Assembly: GCF_009828855.1 (NCBI RefSeq)
Contig: NZ_WUAG01000002.1
Coordinates: forward strand, 1,178,001 to 1,242,000
Direction of reading: 5' to 3'
Length of the DNA: 64,000 bases
DNA from: Psychromonas sp. L1A2
GTDB lineage: Bacteria; Pseudomonadota; Gammaproteobacteria; Enterobacterales; Psychromonadaceae
In this document: positions 27,850 to 36,338 of the stretch, piece by piece
How positions within the stretch are numbered: position 1 is the stretch's first letter
Layout: each line of letters opens with the position of its first letter
Made by a program: the position numbers and the translations under genes
The notes under the pieces: generated by a model
Seen by the model: only the letters and a program-made list of their open reading frames with translations
Told to the model about the DNA's origin: nothing
Databases searched by the model: none

Positions 27850-29142
27850 TTAAAGTCGGTCGAAGCGATAAGGGCTTGGATCAACGAGTGGAGGGGTATT
27901 ACAAACAATATCTGCCGCTAACTGACCAGCCGCGGGCCCAGTACCAAAACCATGGCCTGAAAACCCTGTTGCAATGGTTAAACCAGGAATAGCTTTGATA
28001 CGGTCAATGACTGGATTTGAATCGGGCGTGACATCGATAATGCCAGCCCACTCTTCTTCAATTTCTGCTTTATTAAAAACTGGCCAAGCTGCACTTAAGT
28101 TAGCGAGTGCTTCTTGATTGATAGCTGACGAATGTTCAGGATCGTTGGTGCGAACTTCTTCAAAAGGAGAACGTCTATCGCTTTTCCAGCGACGGCCCAA
28201 TGAAAGATCTTTTAAGAATTCTCGCCCTAAAGCAGGACGTAAAAAACGATGTTGTGTACGTAGTTGTTCAAAATAACGCCACCCAATTAATAGATGATCT
28301 AAGGTAAGTGGCGCATCTAATGCTGAACGCTGCGTGATAATGAAACCGCCATCTTGATGCTTTCTGAAAGAAAAATCAGGACCACCTACCGCAATATCAG
28401 TTGGTCCTTCCATCGGTTTAGTACGAAGTACAGAACATTTAAGTGGCAGTGTCGGTAATGAAACCCCTACGTTACTTAGAAAGCGTCTCGACCAAGCACC
28501 ACCAGCCAGTAAGACTTGATCACAACGAATCTCTCCTTGTTCTGTCACCACACCACATACTTTTCCACCTGATGTTGAAAGCGTACGTACTGCGCAGTTT
28601 TGTAACATGATGGCGCCTTTTTCCATCGCCGCTTTAGCAATATTCGTTGCTGCGATAGCCGGTTCAGCTCGACCATCGGAAGGCGTATAAATGCCGCCTT
28701 TCCAATCACCTTTACCGCCGGGTGCCGTTTGATCAATTTCTTGAGCCGTCATCATTTTTGAATCTAAAGACAACGCACTAACTGATTTCAACCATGCTTC
28801 ATGCATTGCCAATTGCTGCTCTGTTTTGGCTAAAAAGATAATGCCCGCCTGTTTGTAACCAACACTTTGGCCAATGCGCTGTGGCATTTCAGCCCATAAG
28901 CGATCTGCAGCCATTGCGAGTGGAACATCCTCAGCATGTCGACTTGTTTTGCGGATCCAACCTAAATTACGTGAAGACTGCTCTCCAGCAATATGGCCTT
29001 TTTCTAGCAGCACCACTTTGATATTACGTTCAGCTAATGTCAGTGCGGCTGTCACGCCTATAATGCCTCCACCAATAATGACAACCGTTGTGGACTCTGG
29101 AAGAACGTCCGTTGTATTTATTGCATCAAGTGTTTTTGTCAT
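27850..29142 (-). CDS. FAD-dependent oxidoreductase, DadA/DAO-like
   Basis: The 430-residue protein has the dinucleotide-binding GGGIIGVTAALTLAERN followed by VVLLEKGHIAGEQSSRNLGW and a C-terminal GFSGHGFGTGPAAGQLAADI, as in the D-amino acid/sarcosine/opine oxidase family. It would oxidise a C-N bond of a secondary or primary amine to an imine, passing electrons to oxygen or the respiratory chain. AGGAAACAAGC precedes ATG. The neighbours (RidA-like imine deaminase, ornithine-cyclodeaminase-like protein, permease) fit amine or opine catabolism. The exact substrate is not deducible. Confidence 0.83.
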   Translation of the reverse strand: MTKTLDAINTTDVLPESTTVVIIGGGIIGVTAALTLAERNIKVVLLEKGHIAGEQSSRNLGWIRKTSRHAEDVPLAMAADRLWAEMPQRIGQSVGYKQAGIIFLAKTEQQLAMHEAWLKSVSALSLDSKMMTAQEIDQTAPGGKGDWKGGIYTPSDGRAEPAIAATNIAKAAMEKGAIMLQNCAVRTLSTSGGKVCGVVTEQGEIRCDQVLLAGGAWSRRFLSNVGVSLPTLPLKCSVLRTKPMEGPTDIAVGGPDFSFRKHQDGGFIITQRSALDAPLTLDHLLIGWRYFEQLRTQHRFLRPALGREFLKDLSLGRRWKSDRRSPFEEVRTNDPEHSSAINQEALANLSAAWPVFNKAEIEEEWAGIIDVTPDSNPVIDRIKAIPGLTIATGFSGHGFGTGPAAGQLAADIVCNTPPLVDPSPYRFDRL

Positions 29143-29177
29143 GAGCTTGTTTCCTACACGTTGTAAGCATTTCTATT

Positions 29178-29639
29178 TTAAATAGTGATCTCTTGGATAT
29201 CTGCAGTTGCCGCACCACGATAAGCGGTTACTTCTAATTCCATTTTATAAACGGTTGAGCCTAATGGCGGACAAGTGACTGTTGTCGCAGGGTTAATACC
29301 TTTGAATTTTTCGCCGATTAATTGCATAACAGCATGAACGTCTTCAGGATCTTGAATAAATACACGAGAAAAAACGACGTCAGCTAAACTTGAGCCAACG
29401 GCTTCTAATGCGGCTTTAATATTGCTAAAGACTTGCTCTGTTTGCTCTAAAGCATCTTCAGGTATCACTTTGGTTTCAGGGTTTCGCCCAGCTGTATTTG
29501 AAACGTAAATCCAGTTATCAACAGAAACCAAACGAGAATAACTACCTATCTCTTCAAATTTTGAACCTGTTTTTACTTTTACTATCTTTGCTATATGAGT
29601 TTTTTCTATATGAGTTTTTTCTATTTGAGTTTGTGTCAT
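29178..29639 (-). CDS. RidA/YjgF-family protein
   Basis: This 153-residue protein is of the small trimeric YjgF/RidA fold (YVSNTAGRNPETK, QTEQVFSNIKAALEAVGSSL, ELEVTAYRG). Archetypal RidA hydrolyses 2-aminoacrylate and other imines with an Arg in a P-A-R motif. Here that position reads NPATTVT, so the Arg is missing and it belongs to one of the Rid subgroups without proven deaminase activity. The N-terminus has a near-exact five-residue repeat (QIEKTHIEKTHIAK) from a 15-base tandem repeat. It lies between the flavoenzyme and the cyclodeaminase-like gene, so a role in handling an imine intermediate is likely. Confidence 0.85.
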   Translation of the reverse strand: MTQTQIEKTHIEKTHIAKIVKVKTGSKFEEIGSYSRLVSVDNWIYVSNTAGRNPETKVIPEDALEQTEQVFSNIKAALEAVGSSLADVVFSRVFIQDPEDVHAVMQLIGEKFKGINPATTVTCPPLGSTVYKMELEVTAYRGAATADIQEITI

Positions 29640-29722
29640 GTTAGTTTTCCACGTTAAAGTAAAGCTTGCGTGAATTGACCTTTATCGGTGTTCACGCTTT
29701 TTTATAATGATGGTTATAACGA

Positions 29723-30862
29723 CTAGCTCAGCTCTGGCGTTTCCCAGAGGTTGAGTTTTATACCGATATTATGTTTCATTGCGTTGTGGTAAATTTTGGT
29801 TGCCCAAGCGACATCTTCAGTAGGTAAACCGCCTACCGATAACACAATAATTTCTTGATCGTTTTGTCGCCCAGGACTTGTCGCTGTGACAATCGAACCA
29901 AGATCTTCAAGTTGATCTTTGGTCATTAAACCTTCGTCAATCATGTCCATGAAACGACAGCCAATAATTGGAATGTACATGTGTGCAGGTTTTGGTACTT
30001 CTTCATGCCAAGCTTCATAAAGCCCGATGTTGTCCATGACTTTTCTCACATCACTTTCTTCTAAGCCTTGATCTAATCGACAGTAAGCAGGCATTGAAAT
30101 GAAAGCGCCAGGTTTCACCCATTCACGTTTTATGACTGGATATGAAGAAATATCACCGGTTTCTCCTGAATTACAGTAAGTAACGATATCCGCATCTCGT
30201 ACAACATCTTCCAAGGTATCGACAACTTGTACATTAGCGATTTGAGGGAAACTCTCTTTCACCCAGCTAAGAAAACTATCTAAACTTTTTTGACCTCGGC
30301 CTTTAATTTTAAGCGTGTCGATTTGTGGGCATACAGCCATGAAAGCAGCAATTGATGTTTTACCCATAACACCAGGTCCTAGAAGACCAACCACCTTTGA
30401 GTCTTTACGCGCTAAATGACGAGCCCCCACCCCAGGGACAGCGCCAGTGCGATAGGCAGAAAGTAAGTTTGCAGACATGTGTGCTAACGGAGCACCAGTA
30501 TCAGTATCGTTAAGTGTGAACATTAAGATTGAACGCGGCAGTCCTTTTTCACGGTTAGCAATGTTAGAGCCATACCATTTCACGCCACAGGTTTGGTAAT
30601 CACCGCCAAGGTAAGCTGGCATTGCCATTAAACGACGGTCTGGAGTGTGACGAGGCATCGTCGCTATTTCTGGATTTTCAGGGAAAGTAACCATGGCGCC
30701 ATGAGAATCATTATTTGCGCCAGCCATACGATAATCGCCTTTATGAAGTAGTGCGAACATCTCTTCCATTGCATCAACACAGCCAGGCATATTCTTAACA
30801 CCTGCTTTAATCATGTCTGGTTCTGAAAGATATATAAAATCGATTTGAGTATTTTCTGACAT
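29723..30862 (-). CDS. Ornithine cyclodeaminase/mu-crystallin family protein
   Basis: The 379-residue protein has an OCD fold: KWYGSN and SANLLSAYRTGAVPGVGARH in the substrate domain and a Rossmann NAD site VVGLLGPGVMGKTSIAAF. Family members deaminate ornithine, dehydrogenate amino acids or reduce ketimines. The length and the neighbouring flavoenzyme resemble the group annotated as tyramine oxidase subunit B, but I rely on memory for that name. AAGGTGATGTT precedes ATG; it is first in the leftward operon and divergent from an AraC regulator. Confidence 0.8.
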   Translation of the reverse strand: MSENTQIDFIYLSEPDMIKAGVKNMPGCVDAMEEMFALLHKGDYRMAGANNDSHGAMVTFPENPEIATMPRHTPDRRLMAMPAYLGGDYQTCGVKWYGSNIANREKGLPRSILMFTLNDTDTGAPLAHMSANLLSAYRTGAVPGVGARHLARKDSKVVGLLGPGVMGKTSIAAFMAVCPQIDTLKIKGRGQKSLDSFLSWVKESFPQIANVQVVDTLEDVVRDADIVTYCNSGETGDISSYPVIKREWVKPGAFISMPAYCRLDQGLEESDVRKVMDNIGLYEAWHEEVPKPAHMYIPIIGCRFMDMIDEGLMTKDQLEDLGSIVTATSPGRQNDQEIIVLSVGGLPTEDVAWATKIYHNAMKHNIGIKLNLWETPELS

Positions 30863-31150
30863 AACATCACCTTAATTTCTTGGAATAGGATTACTTACAA
30901 AATTTTTTTTTACGTCTGTCTAATTACGTTGATTACATCCAATGACATATCTTTATCAGTGGATTAACGCTTGATGAGCAGTAGGTGATTTTTATCCTAG
31001 ACCTCTAAAATTTGTGCGTATTGAACTTTTACGACACGGTTTTTTATGGGATTAATAATCGTTCTGTTGTTACTAGGAGTGAAATTAATTGGCATTAGGT
31101 TTGCAGATGAGGAATATATCTTAGGCATTTTTGATAAATGGAATTTATAC

Positions 31151-31984
31151 ATGTCAACTAATTCACTTGTTAGTCATCTCGCTCGAATTCGCTCTAAACA
31201 ACCTTGGTTAGTGATGAATGCAGCGGAGAAATTTTCGATATCAGGGTCTAATCACCAATCGATTTCTCATTTCTATAGTTTTCAACCGAAAGCGTCCGTA
31301 GAACAGACTTTTGCGATTCCAGATGGTTGTGTCGATATACTCTTTGATTGTGATGGCAGCAACCCCAATGCAGCCGTTTTTGGAACTCCGTTAGAAGCAA
31401 TAACCATTGAATTAAATAAGGATCATCGATATTTTGGCGCGCGATTTGTATCTGGTGTGATGCCAGATTTTTTAGATTTATCTGCCGCTGAATTAATAGG
31501 GCGTCATTACGATCTTTTAGATGTTGTTCCTCAAGCAAATCAATTATTTAATGAAATTGTTAATAGTACTGATTTCTCTGAACAGTCAGCTGTTTTTGGA
31601 AAATTTATTGAAAGGCAAAATGAACGAAAACCGTCAATGTTAACCGCGCAAGTCTTACGTAATATTTATGATAGTGAGGGATCGGTTCGTATTAATGAAT
31701 TAGAAGATAAAACGGGATACAGTGCGCGTACTTTACAGCGACAGTTTGGGGCTGATATGGGCATGTCTCCCAAAGCTTTTTGTCGAATTGTTCGTTGTCA
31801 GTCTGCTGTTTATGGACTTAATCATCGTGAAAAAGTCACCTTTTCTGACTTAGCTTGTGATTTAGGTTTTAGCGATCAATCGCATTTTTTAAGAGAGTTT
31901 AAAAAGCTTGTTAATGCCACTCCATTGGATTATTTAAACCGAGTAAAACATCAAAATTACTTAGAAAGCATACAATATTTATGA
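31151..31984 (+). CDS. AraC-family regulator
   Basis: The product has 277 residues from ATG 31151; the frame extends to 31046, but that adds a hydrophobic stretch unlike the family. The N-terminal part (AIPDGCVDILFDCDG, FGARFVSGVMPDFL) is the DUF6597-like sensor type. The C-terminal AraC double HTH spans residues about 175-270 (TGYSARTLQRQFGADMGMSP, LACDLGFSDQSHFLREFKKL). It probably activates the divergent operon in response to its substrate. Confidence 0.85.
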   Translation: MSTNSLVSHLARIRSKQPWLVMNAAEKFSISGSNHQSISHFYSFQPKASVEQTFAIPDGCVDILFDCDGSNPNAAVFGTPLEAITIELNKDHRYFGARFVSGVMPDFLDLSAAELIGRHYDLLDVVPQANQLFNEIVNSTDFSEQSAVFGKFIERQNERKPSMLTAQVLRNIYDSEGSVRINELEDKTGYSARTLQRQFGADMGMSPKAFCRIVRCQSAVYGLNHREKVTFSDLACDLGFSDQSHFLREFKKLVNATPLDYLNRVKHQNYLESIQYL

Positions 31985-32210
31985 TCGACAAAAGTGCACT
32001 GGTTATATTTTGTGCACTAAGGCTGTGCTTCCCCTCCGTTTACCTCTAACCATTTAGAGGCAATTCCTGTAAAAAAATTAAGCGTTTTAGATTAAATAAA
32101 AAATAAATAACAGCTTAAATAAACCCGACATTTATTTGCGCTAACCAATTTATGCGAGCATAAACGATAACGTGATGAAATGATCTTACTGTTTTTCTAT
32201 TATTTAACCT

Positions 32211-33101
32211 TTAACCTTTAACAGCAGGCTCACCGCTATTAACCACCAATAAAGCAGCTAGTTTACGCTTCTCAACATACTGACCTAGTGATGCGCCACC
32301 AATAATTAAGATTAAGGTAACAAGGTGAACAGGCTTTAAGGTGACTTCTGGAATAAACATCGCCATCCAAATAACCGACAATAAAGGCGCTAAATAGGCA
32401 AGCGCGCCAATCACACGTGTATCACCATGACGAATAGCATAATCCCAAGTATAGAAACTTAGCCCCATTGGCCCAAGCCCTAACAAACCAATGACTAATA
32501 AGTCACTGCCTGACGGGATCACCGCTTGAATGTCTGCTGTTAATGCATAACTGCTTAACGCTAAAATGCCCGAGAATAAACAAAACCCAGCCACCGCTGA
32601 CATTGGCATTTTAGTATAACGACGATTAGATAATGTATAAAAAGCCCATAACAATGCCGCAATAAAGGCTTCGCCATAACCAAACAGGTCAGCAACATTA
32701 AAGGCAATCGGTTCTTGAGCAAGCGTCAGCAATACCCCGCCAAATCCTAAAATCGCGCCAATAACATGACCAAAATTAAGGCGAGATTTGCTAAATAATG
32801 GCGTCCCCAACACAATAAATAGCGGCCACAGGTATTGAATCATATTAACGCTCATCGCCGGTGAGCGAGAAAAAGCATCAAACAATAAAAAGTGGTAACC
32901 AAACATACCAATAACCGCACTTAACCACACTTTCCACGGTAACTTCCATTGACGCCAATATTTCAAACCAGGGATTGAGGCGAAAATCAGCACTAACCCT
33001 ACTGAAAGCAATGATGGGATATGTGTGATCGTTACGGTTAATACCGCTAAAGAAGACCACATTAAAATGGTGAGTAATGCACTGATGTAAGCTCTATTCA
33101 T
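32211..33101 (-). CDS. DMT/EamA-family exporter, YddG-like
   Basis: The 296-residue inner-membrane protein has ten hydrophobic segments in two EamA repeats. NMIQYLWPLFIVLGTPLF and FGYGEAFIAALLWAFYTLSN resemble YddG, the exporter of aromatic amino acids and related compounds in enteric bacteria. GGAGACGAT precedes ATG. It stands alone. The substrate is inferred from similarity only. The gap before it (31985-32210) shows nothing definite. Confidence 0.8.
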   Translation of the reverse strand: MNRAYISALLTILMWSSLAVLTVTITHIPSLLSVGLVLIFASIPGLKYWRQWKLPWKVWLSAVIGMFGYHFLLFDAFSRSPAMSVNMIQYLWPLFIVLGTPLFSKSRLNFGHVIGAILGFGGVLLTLAQEPIAFNVADLFGYGEAFIAALLWAFYTLSNRRYTKMPMSAVAGFCLFSGILALSSYALTADIQAVIPSGSDLLVIGLLGLGPMGLSFYTWDYAIRHGDTRVIGALAYLAPLLSVIWMAMFIPEVTLKPVHLVTLILIIGGASLGQYVEKRKLAALLVVNSGEPAVKG

Positions 33102-33349
33102 ATCGTCTCCAATATTATTTATTTGATTTCCGTATAGTTAGCCAATAATGCTTAATAAACTATTGTATTTAGTTTGAATTAAGCCAAATAAGCTATTGAT
33201 GGAATATGCTTTTAAGCGAGATTATCATGTGAAGCTTTTGCAAAAAAGCAATATCATAACGGCCTTTCTAACTTAATTTTCAGAAGTGTTCACCTAGGTG
33301 AGTGGGGTGGGTTGCTTAGCTTTTTCTTTTAATTCAATAAATTAACGAT

Positions 33350-33748
33350 TTAAAGCTCAACCGCCTTATCTTTGAGTTCAACAGCGAGACGGTTATCACG
33401 TAATATGCGAATAATGGTAGTAACATTAACGGTAATAAGTGTTGCCTCTAATAATACCCCACCTATTGAGCCAACCAGTATATTGTTGATTAACCAGCAC
33501 ATCGCACCTAATAAAAAACCAATGCGCATTTGAATACCTTTTAATACAAACACAGCATAAGTGCCAAAACTCATTCCTAACACAGCCCAAAGGTCCCAGA
33601 TGCTATCTGCTAAATAAAAGCCACTGCACAAGCCTAAGATAATGAATAAAACAGCGGCTTTGCTAGAAGAAATATAAATAGACGTTGTGGTTCTTATCGC
33701 AGAGAGTAAAGCGCTTAACGCCGATACGATAGAGCCTAATAATACCAA
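33350..33748 (-). pseudogene. ygjV: 5'-truncated ygjV (inner membrane protein)
   Basis: The 132-codon frame matches the C-terminal three quarters of YgjV (ALLSAIRTTTSIYIS, CWLINNILVGSIGGVLLEAT, NVTTIIRIL), an inner-membrane protein of about 183 residues and unknown function. The match begins at the level of E. coli residue 46 or so, and the only start at that point is a TTG. Immediately upstream lies a MITE-like element (33740-33845) and then a minisatellite, neither encoding the missing part. It was probably truncated by the insertion and is likely non-functional, unless the short form is made. Confidence 0.68.
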
Positions 33749-33845
33749 TCACAATAAATAGCTTATCTATTTTACTTGTTAAAACAGCCCAGCATTTGAG
33801 CGACAACTTGCTGATCTATCATCTGATTATCTTATATTGGTTTTA
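33740..33845. repeat. MITE-like element abutting ygjV
   Basis: Starts TAATACCAATCACAATAAAT and ends in inverted form (ATTGGTTTTA). The first 50 bases, through ATTTTACTTGTTAAAACAGC, are the inverted copy of the right end of the element at 12619-12845. It sits at the break point of ygjV, at a TA dinucleotide. Confidence 0.65.
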
Positions 33846-33867
33846 TCATTAGAATGCTGAAAATAAT

Positions 33868-33967
33868 CGTATCCATTCCATCCATCATACCTATTCCATC
33901 TATCGTATCCATTCCATCCATCATACCTATTCCATCTATCGTATCCATTCCATCCATCGTACCTATG
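33868..33967. repeat. 36-bp minisatellite
   Basis: A unit of 36 bases starting CGTATCCATTCCATCCATCA is repeated about 2.7 times (33868-33903, 33904-33939, 33940-33967), with internal CCATC-type sub-repeats. It ends at the 3' end of kduD (stop at 33971). Confidence 0.9.
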
Positions 33968-33970
33968 CGG

Positions 33971-34732
33971 CTAACGCGCTAACCAGCCACCATCAACGGC
34001 AATCGTGTAACCATTAATATAATTAGCTGCCTCAGACGCTAAAAATACACAAGGCCCTGCAATATCGCGAGGTAATCCCCAACGTTGCGCTGGGATACGC
34101 GCTAATATTGCAGCACTACGCTCTTCATCTTCTCTTAGTGCCGTCGTATTGTTTGTTTCCATGTAACCCGGTGCGATGGCATTAACGTTGATATTAAACT
34201 TAGCCCATTCATTTGCCATTGCGCGGGTAATCCCCATTAAGGCACTTTTTGATGCGGTATAAGATGGGACTCGAATCCCGCCTTGGAAAGAAAGCATTGA
34301 AGCGATATTAATTATTTTTCCACCTTGACCTTGCTCGATAAATTGCTTTGCCACCGCTTGTGACATGAAAAAAGCCGTTTTGCTATTAATATTCATCACG
34401 TCATCCCAATTTTTCTCAGAAAAATCAAGCGCATCTTCTCGGCGAATAATACCTGCGTTGTTCACTAAAATATCAATACGACCGAATGCGTCGATAGTTT
34501 GCTGAATGATGCCAGGAATATCGTCTTGCTTAAGTAAGTCAGCACGATAATCAATAAACGAGTGACCACCAGCATGCATTTGTTCAGCAGTTTCTATGGC
34601 TGGTGTTCGGTTAACACCGACTATTTTACAACCTGCTTCGGCTAAACCAATGGCCATCGCTTGGCCTAATCCCGTATTGCAACCAGTGACAATAGCCACT
34701 TTATTTTTCAAATGAAACGAATCTAAAATCAT
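33971..34732 (-). CDS. kduD: 2-dehydro-3-deoxy-D-gluconate 5-dehydrogenase
   Basis: The product is 253 residues from ATG 34732, which has GAGGA nine bases upstream; a longer frame to 34756 would add eight residues. It matches E. coli KduD in length and along the whole chain: VTGCNTGLGQAMAIGLAEAG, NNAGIIRREDALDFSEKNWD, IINIASMLSFQGGIRVPSYT, TASKSALMG and ends GYTIAVDGGWLAR. It is an SDR that interconverts 2,5-diketo-3-deoxygluconate and KDG in uronate (pectin, possibly alginate) breakdown. No other uronate gene is nearby, so it is an isolated copy here. Confidence 0.93.
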   Translation of the reverse strand: MILDSFHLKNKVAIVTGCNTGLGQAMAIGLAEAGCKIVGVNRTPAIETAEQMHAGGHSFIDYRADLLKQDDIPGIIQQTIDAFGRIDILVNNAGIIRREDALDFSEKNWDDVMNINSKTAFFMSQAVAKQFIEQGQGGKIINIASMLSFQGGIRVPSYTASKSALMGITRAMANEWAKFNINVNAIAPGYMETNNTTALREDEERSAAILARIPAQRWGLPRDIAGPCVFLASEAANYINGYTIAVDGGWLAR

Positions 34733-34994
34733 ATTAAGTCCTCGTTCAGAATCCATGAATATTCAAATCAATATACACAAAAATATAGACACCATCAATT
34801 GCAATTGAAACACCGTTTCATAATTAACGTTTTAGTCTCTGAAAACTAAAATCAAACTACCTCAAACATAAAAACAGAGATTATTGATAGGTTTTAACAA
34901 CAAGAATATCACTTCTATTATGTTGATTAATTAATAGAAGAGCGCAAAATACCTAGCTTATACAAACAGTTAACACTCTAAAATAGGCAACATA

Positions 34995-35230
34995 TATACC
35001 ATTACCGTTCAAGGTGCTTTGTTCAGTCGTTAGCTTGGACTCTAAATCAAGGCGTAACATGATGACAATGACGAGTTATTATCGAAGGTTGCAACGCTGA
35101 GTTGATTTTCAAACTAACGCCAAAGAGGGAAAACTATGAAGTAAACAGTTTCGTTGTTAGAAAGTGTCGATTTAACTCGTTAGATTAGCCTCTTTCTGCC
35201 TAGCACCTGTTCATTTCATAGCTTGCTGAG
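34995..35230. repeat. Probable degenerate intergenic repeat
   Basis: The 517-base gap between kduD and the next gene contains ACCATTACCGTTCAAGG, then AATCAAGGCGTAACATGATG and TCGAAGGTTGCAACGCTGAG. These are loosely like the interior of the MITE-like element at 12619 (TTCAAGGCGTAAATTGAG, TTTCGAAGATTAAC). No reading frame or RNA gene is evident. Confidence 0.35.
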
Positions 35231-35273
35231 TTTTTCACCTTAAATATTAACGGCGATAAAATAGGATGACAGT

Positions 35274-35606
35274 ATGAATAAATCATTAAAAGCAATACTA
35301 GTGTCGGCTTTAATCTATCCCGGTTTAGGGCATTTTGTATTTAAAAAACACCTTGTTGGTCTTGCCTTCATTGCTAGCTTTTCAATTCCTTTATTATTGC
35401 TAGTGCAAGGAATGTTGGCTAAAACCAATCAAATGGTGGAGCAAATTCAACATGGTGATCTTGCTTTAGATGTTACAGCTATTTCAAACTCACTAATGAC
35501 CAGTTCAGATATGCAAACATTCGATACTTATACCTATATCATGCTAGCAGTTTGGATCATCAGTGTATTAGATGTTTATAGGGTCGCTCGTAAAACACAA
35601 GGATAG
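35274..35606 (+). CDS. Small inner-membrane protein
   Basis: This 110-residue protein has two or three hydrophobic segments (about residues 7-22, 28-46, 86-100). The start SALIYPGLGHFVFKKHLVGL is reminiscent of TM2-like membrane hairpin proteins. AGGATGACAGT precedes ATG. It lies eight bases before the LysE-like gene and is probably cotranscribed with it. Function unknown. Confidence 0.75.
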   Translation: MNKSLKAILVSALIYPGLGHFVFKKHLVGLAFIASFSIPLLLLVQGMLAKTNQMVEQIQHGDLALDVTAISNSLMTSSDMQTFDTYTYIMLAVWIISVLDVYRVARKTQG

Positions 35607-35614
35607 TAATCAAT

Positions 35615-36232
35615 ATGGAGTTTGAAGTTTGGTTAACTTACGCTGTTGCTTGTTTAGTTTTAACGGCCACACCGGGACCAAGTATTTTCCTGGGTATTGT
35701 TCACTCTATTAACTACGGTTTAAAAAGAACAATATTTACCGTACTTGGTGATATCAGCGCTAATTTTATACAAATGATATTAGTGTCGATTGGTTTAGGT
35801 TTGATTATCGCAAACTCTGAATTCGCCTTTGATATTATCAAATGGCTAGGGGCAGCGACTTTGTTTTACATGGGGGTCAAGATGTTACTTGCACCCACTA
35901 AAAGCATTGATAAAAAAGATGATTTAGAAAAAGTGTCCAACCTTCGTCTATATATTTCAGGGTTTATGGTCGCCGCTGGCAACCCTAAAGCGATTGTATT
36001 CTTTACTGCGTTCTTCCCTCAATTTATCGATACCAGCCAACCACTCTTTCCACAAATGGCCATTATGTGCCCAACCATGGCATTATTAGATTTCACCTTA
36101 GTCATGCTGTATGCCTTTTCTGCAAACAAGGTGTTAACAACAGGGAAAGCTAAATTGCATATTATTAATCGTATCAGCGGTGGTATTTTGGTCGGTGCGT
36201 CTGGTGCATTAGCCTTAACTAGCCGCGCATAA
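35615..36232 (+). CDS. LysE/RhtB-family exporter
   Basis: The 205-residue inner-membrane protein has about six segments. The N-terminal signature is TATPGPSIFLGIVHSINYGL, with the later GAATLFYMGVKMLLAP and GFMVAAGNPKAIVFFTAFFP typical of RhtB-type amino-acid exporters. AAGGATAGTAATC precedes ATG and overlaps the end of the upstream small-membrane-protein gene. Substrate unknown (amino acids or related metabolites). Confidence 0.87.
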   Translation: MEFEVWLTYAVACLVLTATPGPSIFLGIVHSINYGLKRTIFTVLGDISANFIQMILVSIGLGLIIANSEFAFDIIKWLGAATLFYMGVKMLLAPTKSIDKKDDLEKVSNLRLYISGFMVAAGNPKAIVFFTAFFPQFIDTSQPLFPQMAIMCPTMALLDFTLVMLYAFSANKVLTTGKAKLHIINRISGGILVGASGALALTSRA

Positions 36233-36246
36233 AACGCTTATTGATT

Positions 36247-36278
36247 CACGACCACTCACGTTATCTCCAGTGGTCGTG
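36247..36278. terminator. Hairpin between converging lysE-like and uspE-like genes
   Basis: CACGACCACT and AGTGGTCGTG form a perfect 10-bp stem 15 bases after the LysE-like stop. The following T-run is weak, so termination is likely but not certain. Confidence 0.6.
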
Positions 36279-36338
36279 TTAATAATGATATAAATGGCAG
36301 TGTTACTCGCTGAGACTTTTTTATTTTAGAGTCTTATT

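Noticed and set aside
33868-33967. Possible CRISPR-like array
   Set aside because: The 36-base units directly abut each other with no spacers, so it is a minisatellite.
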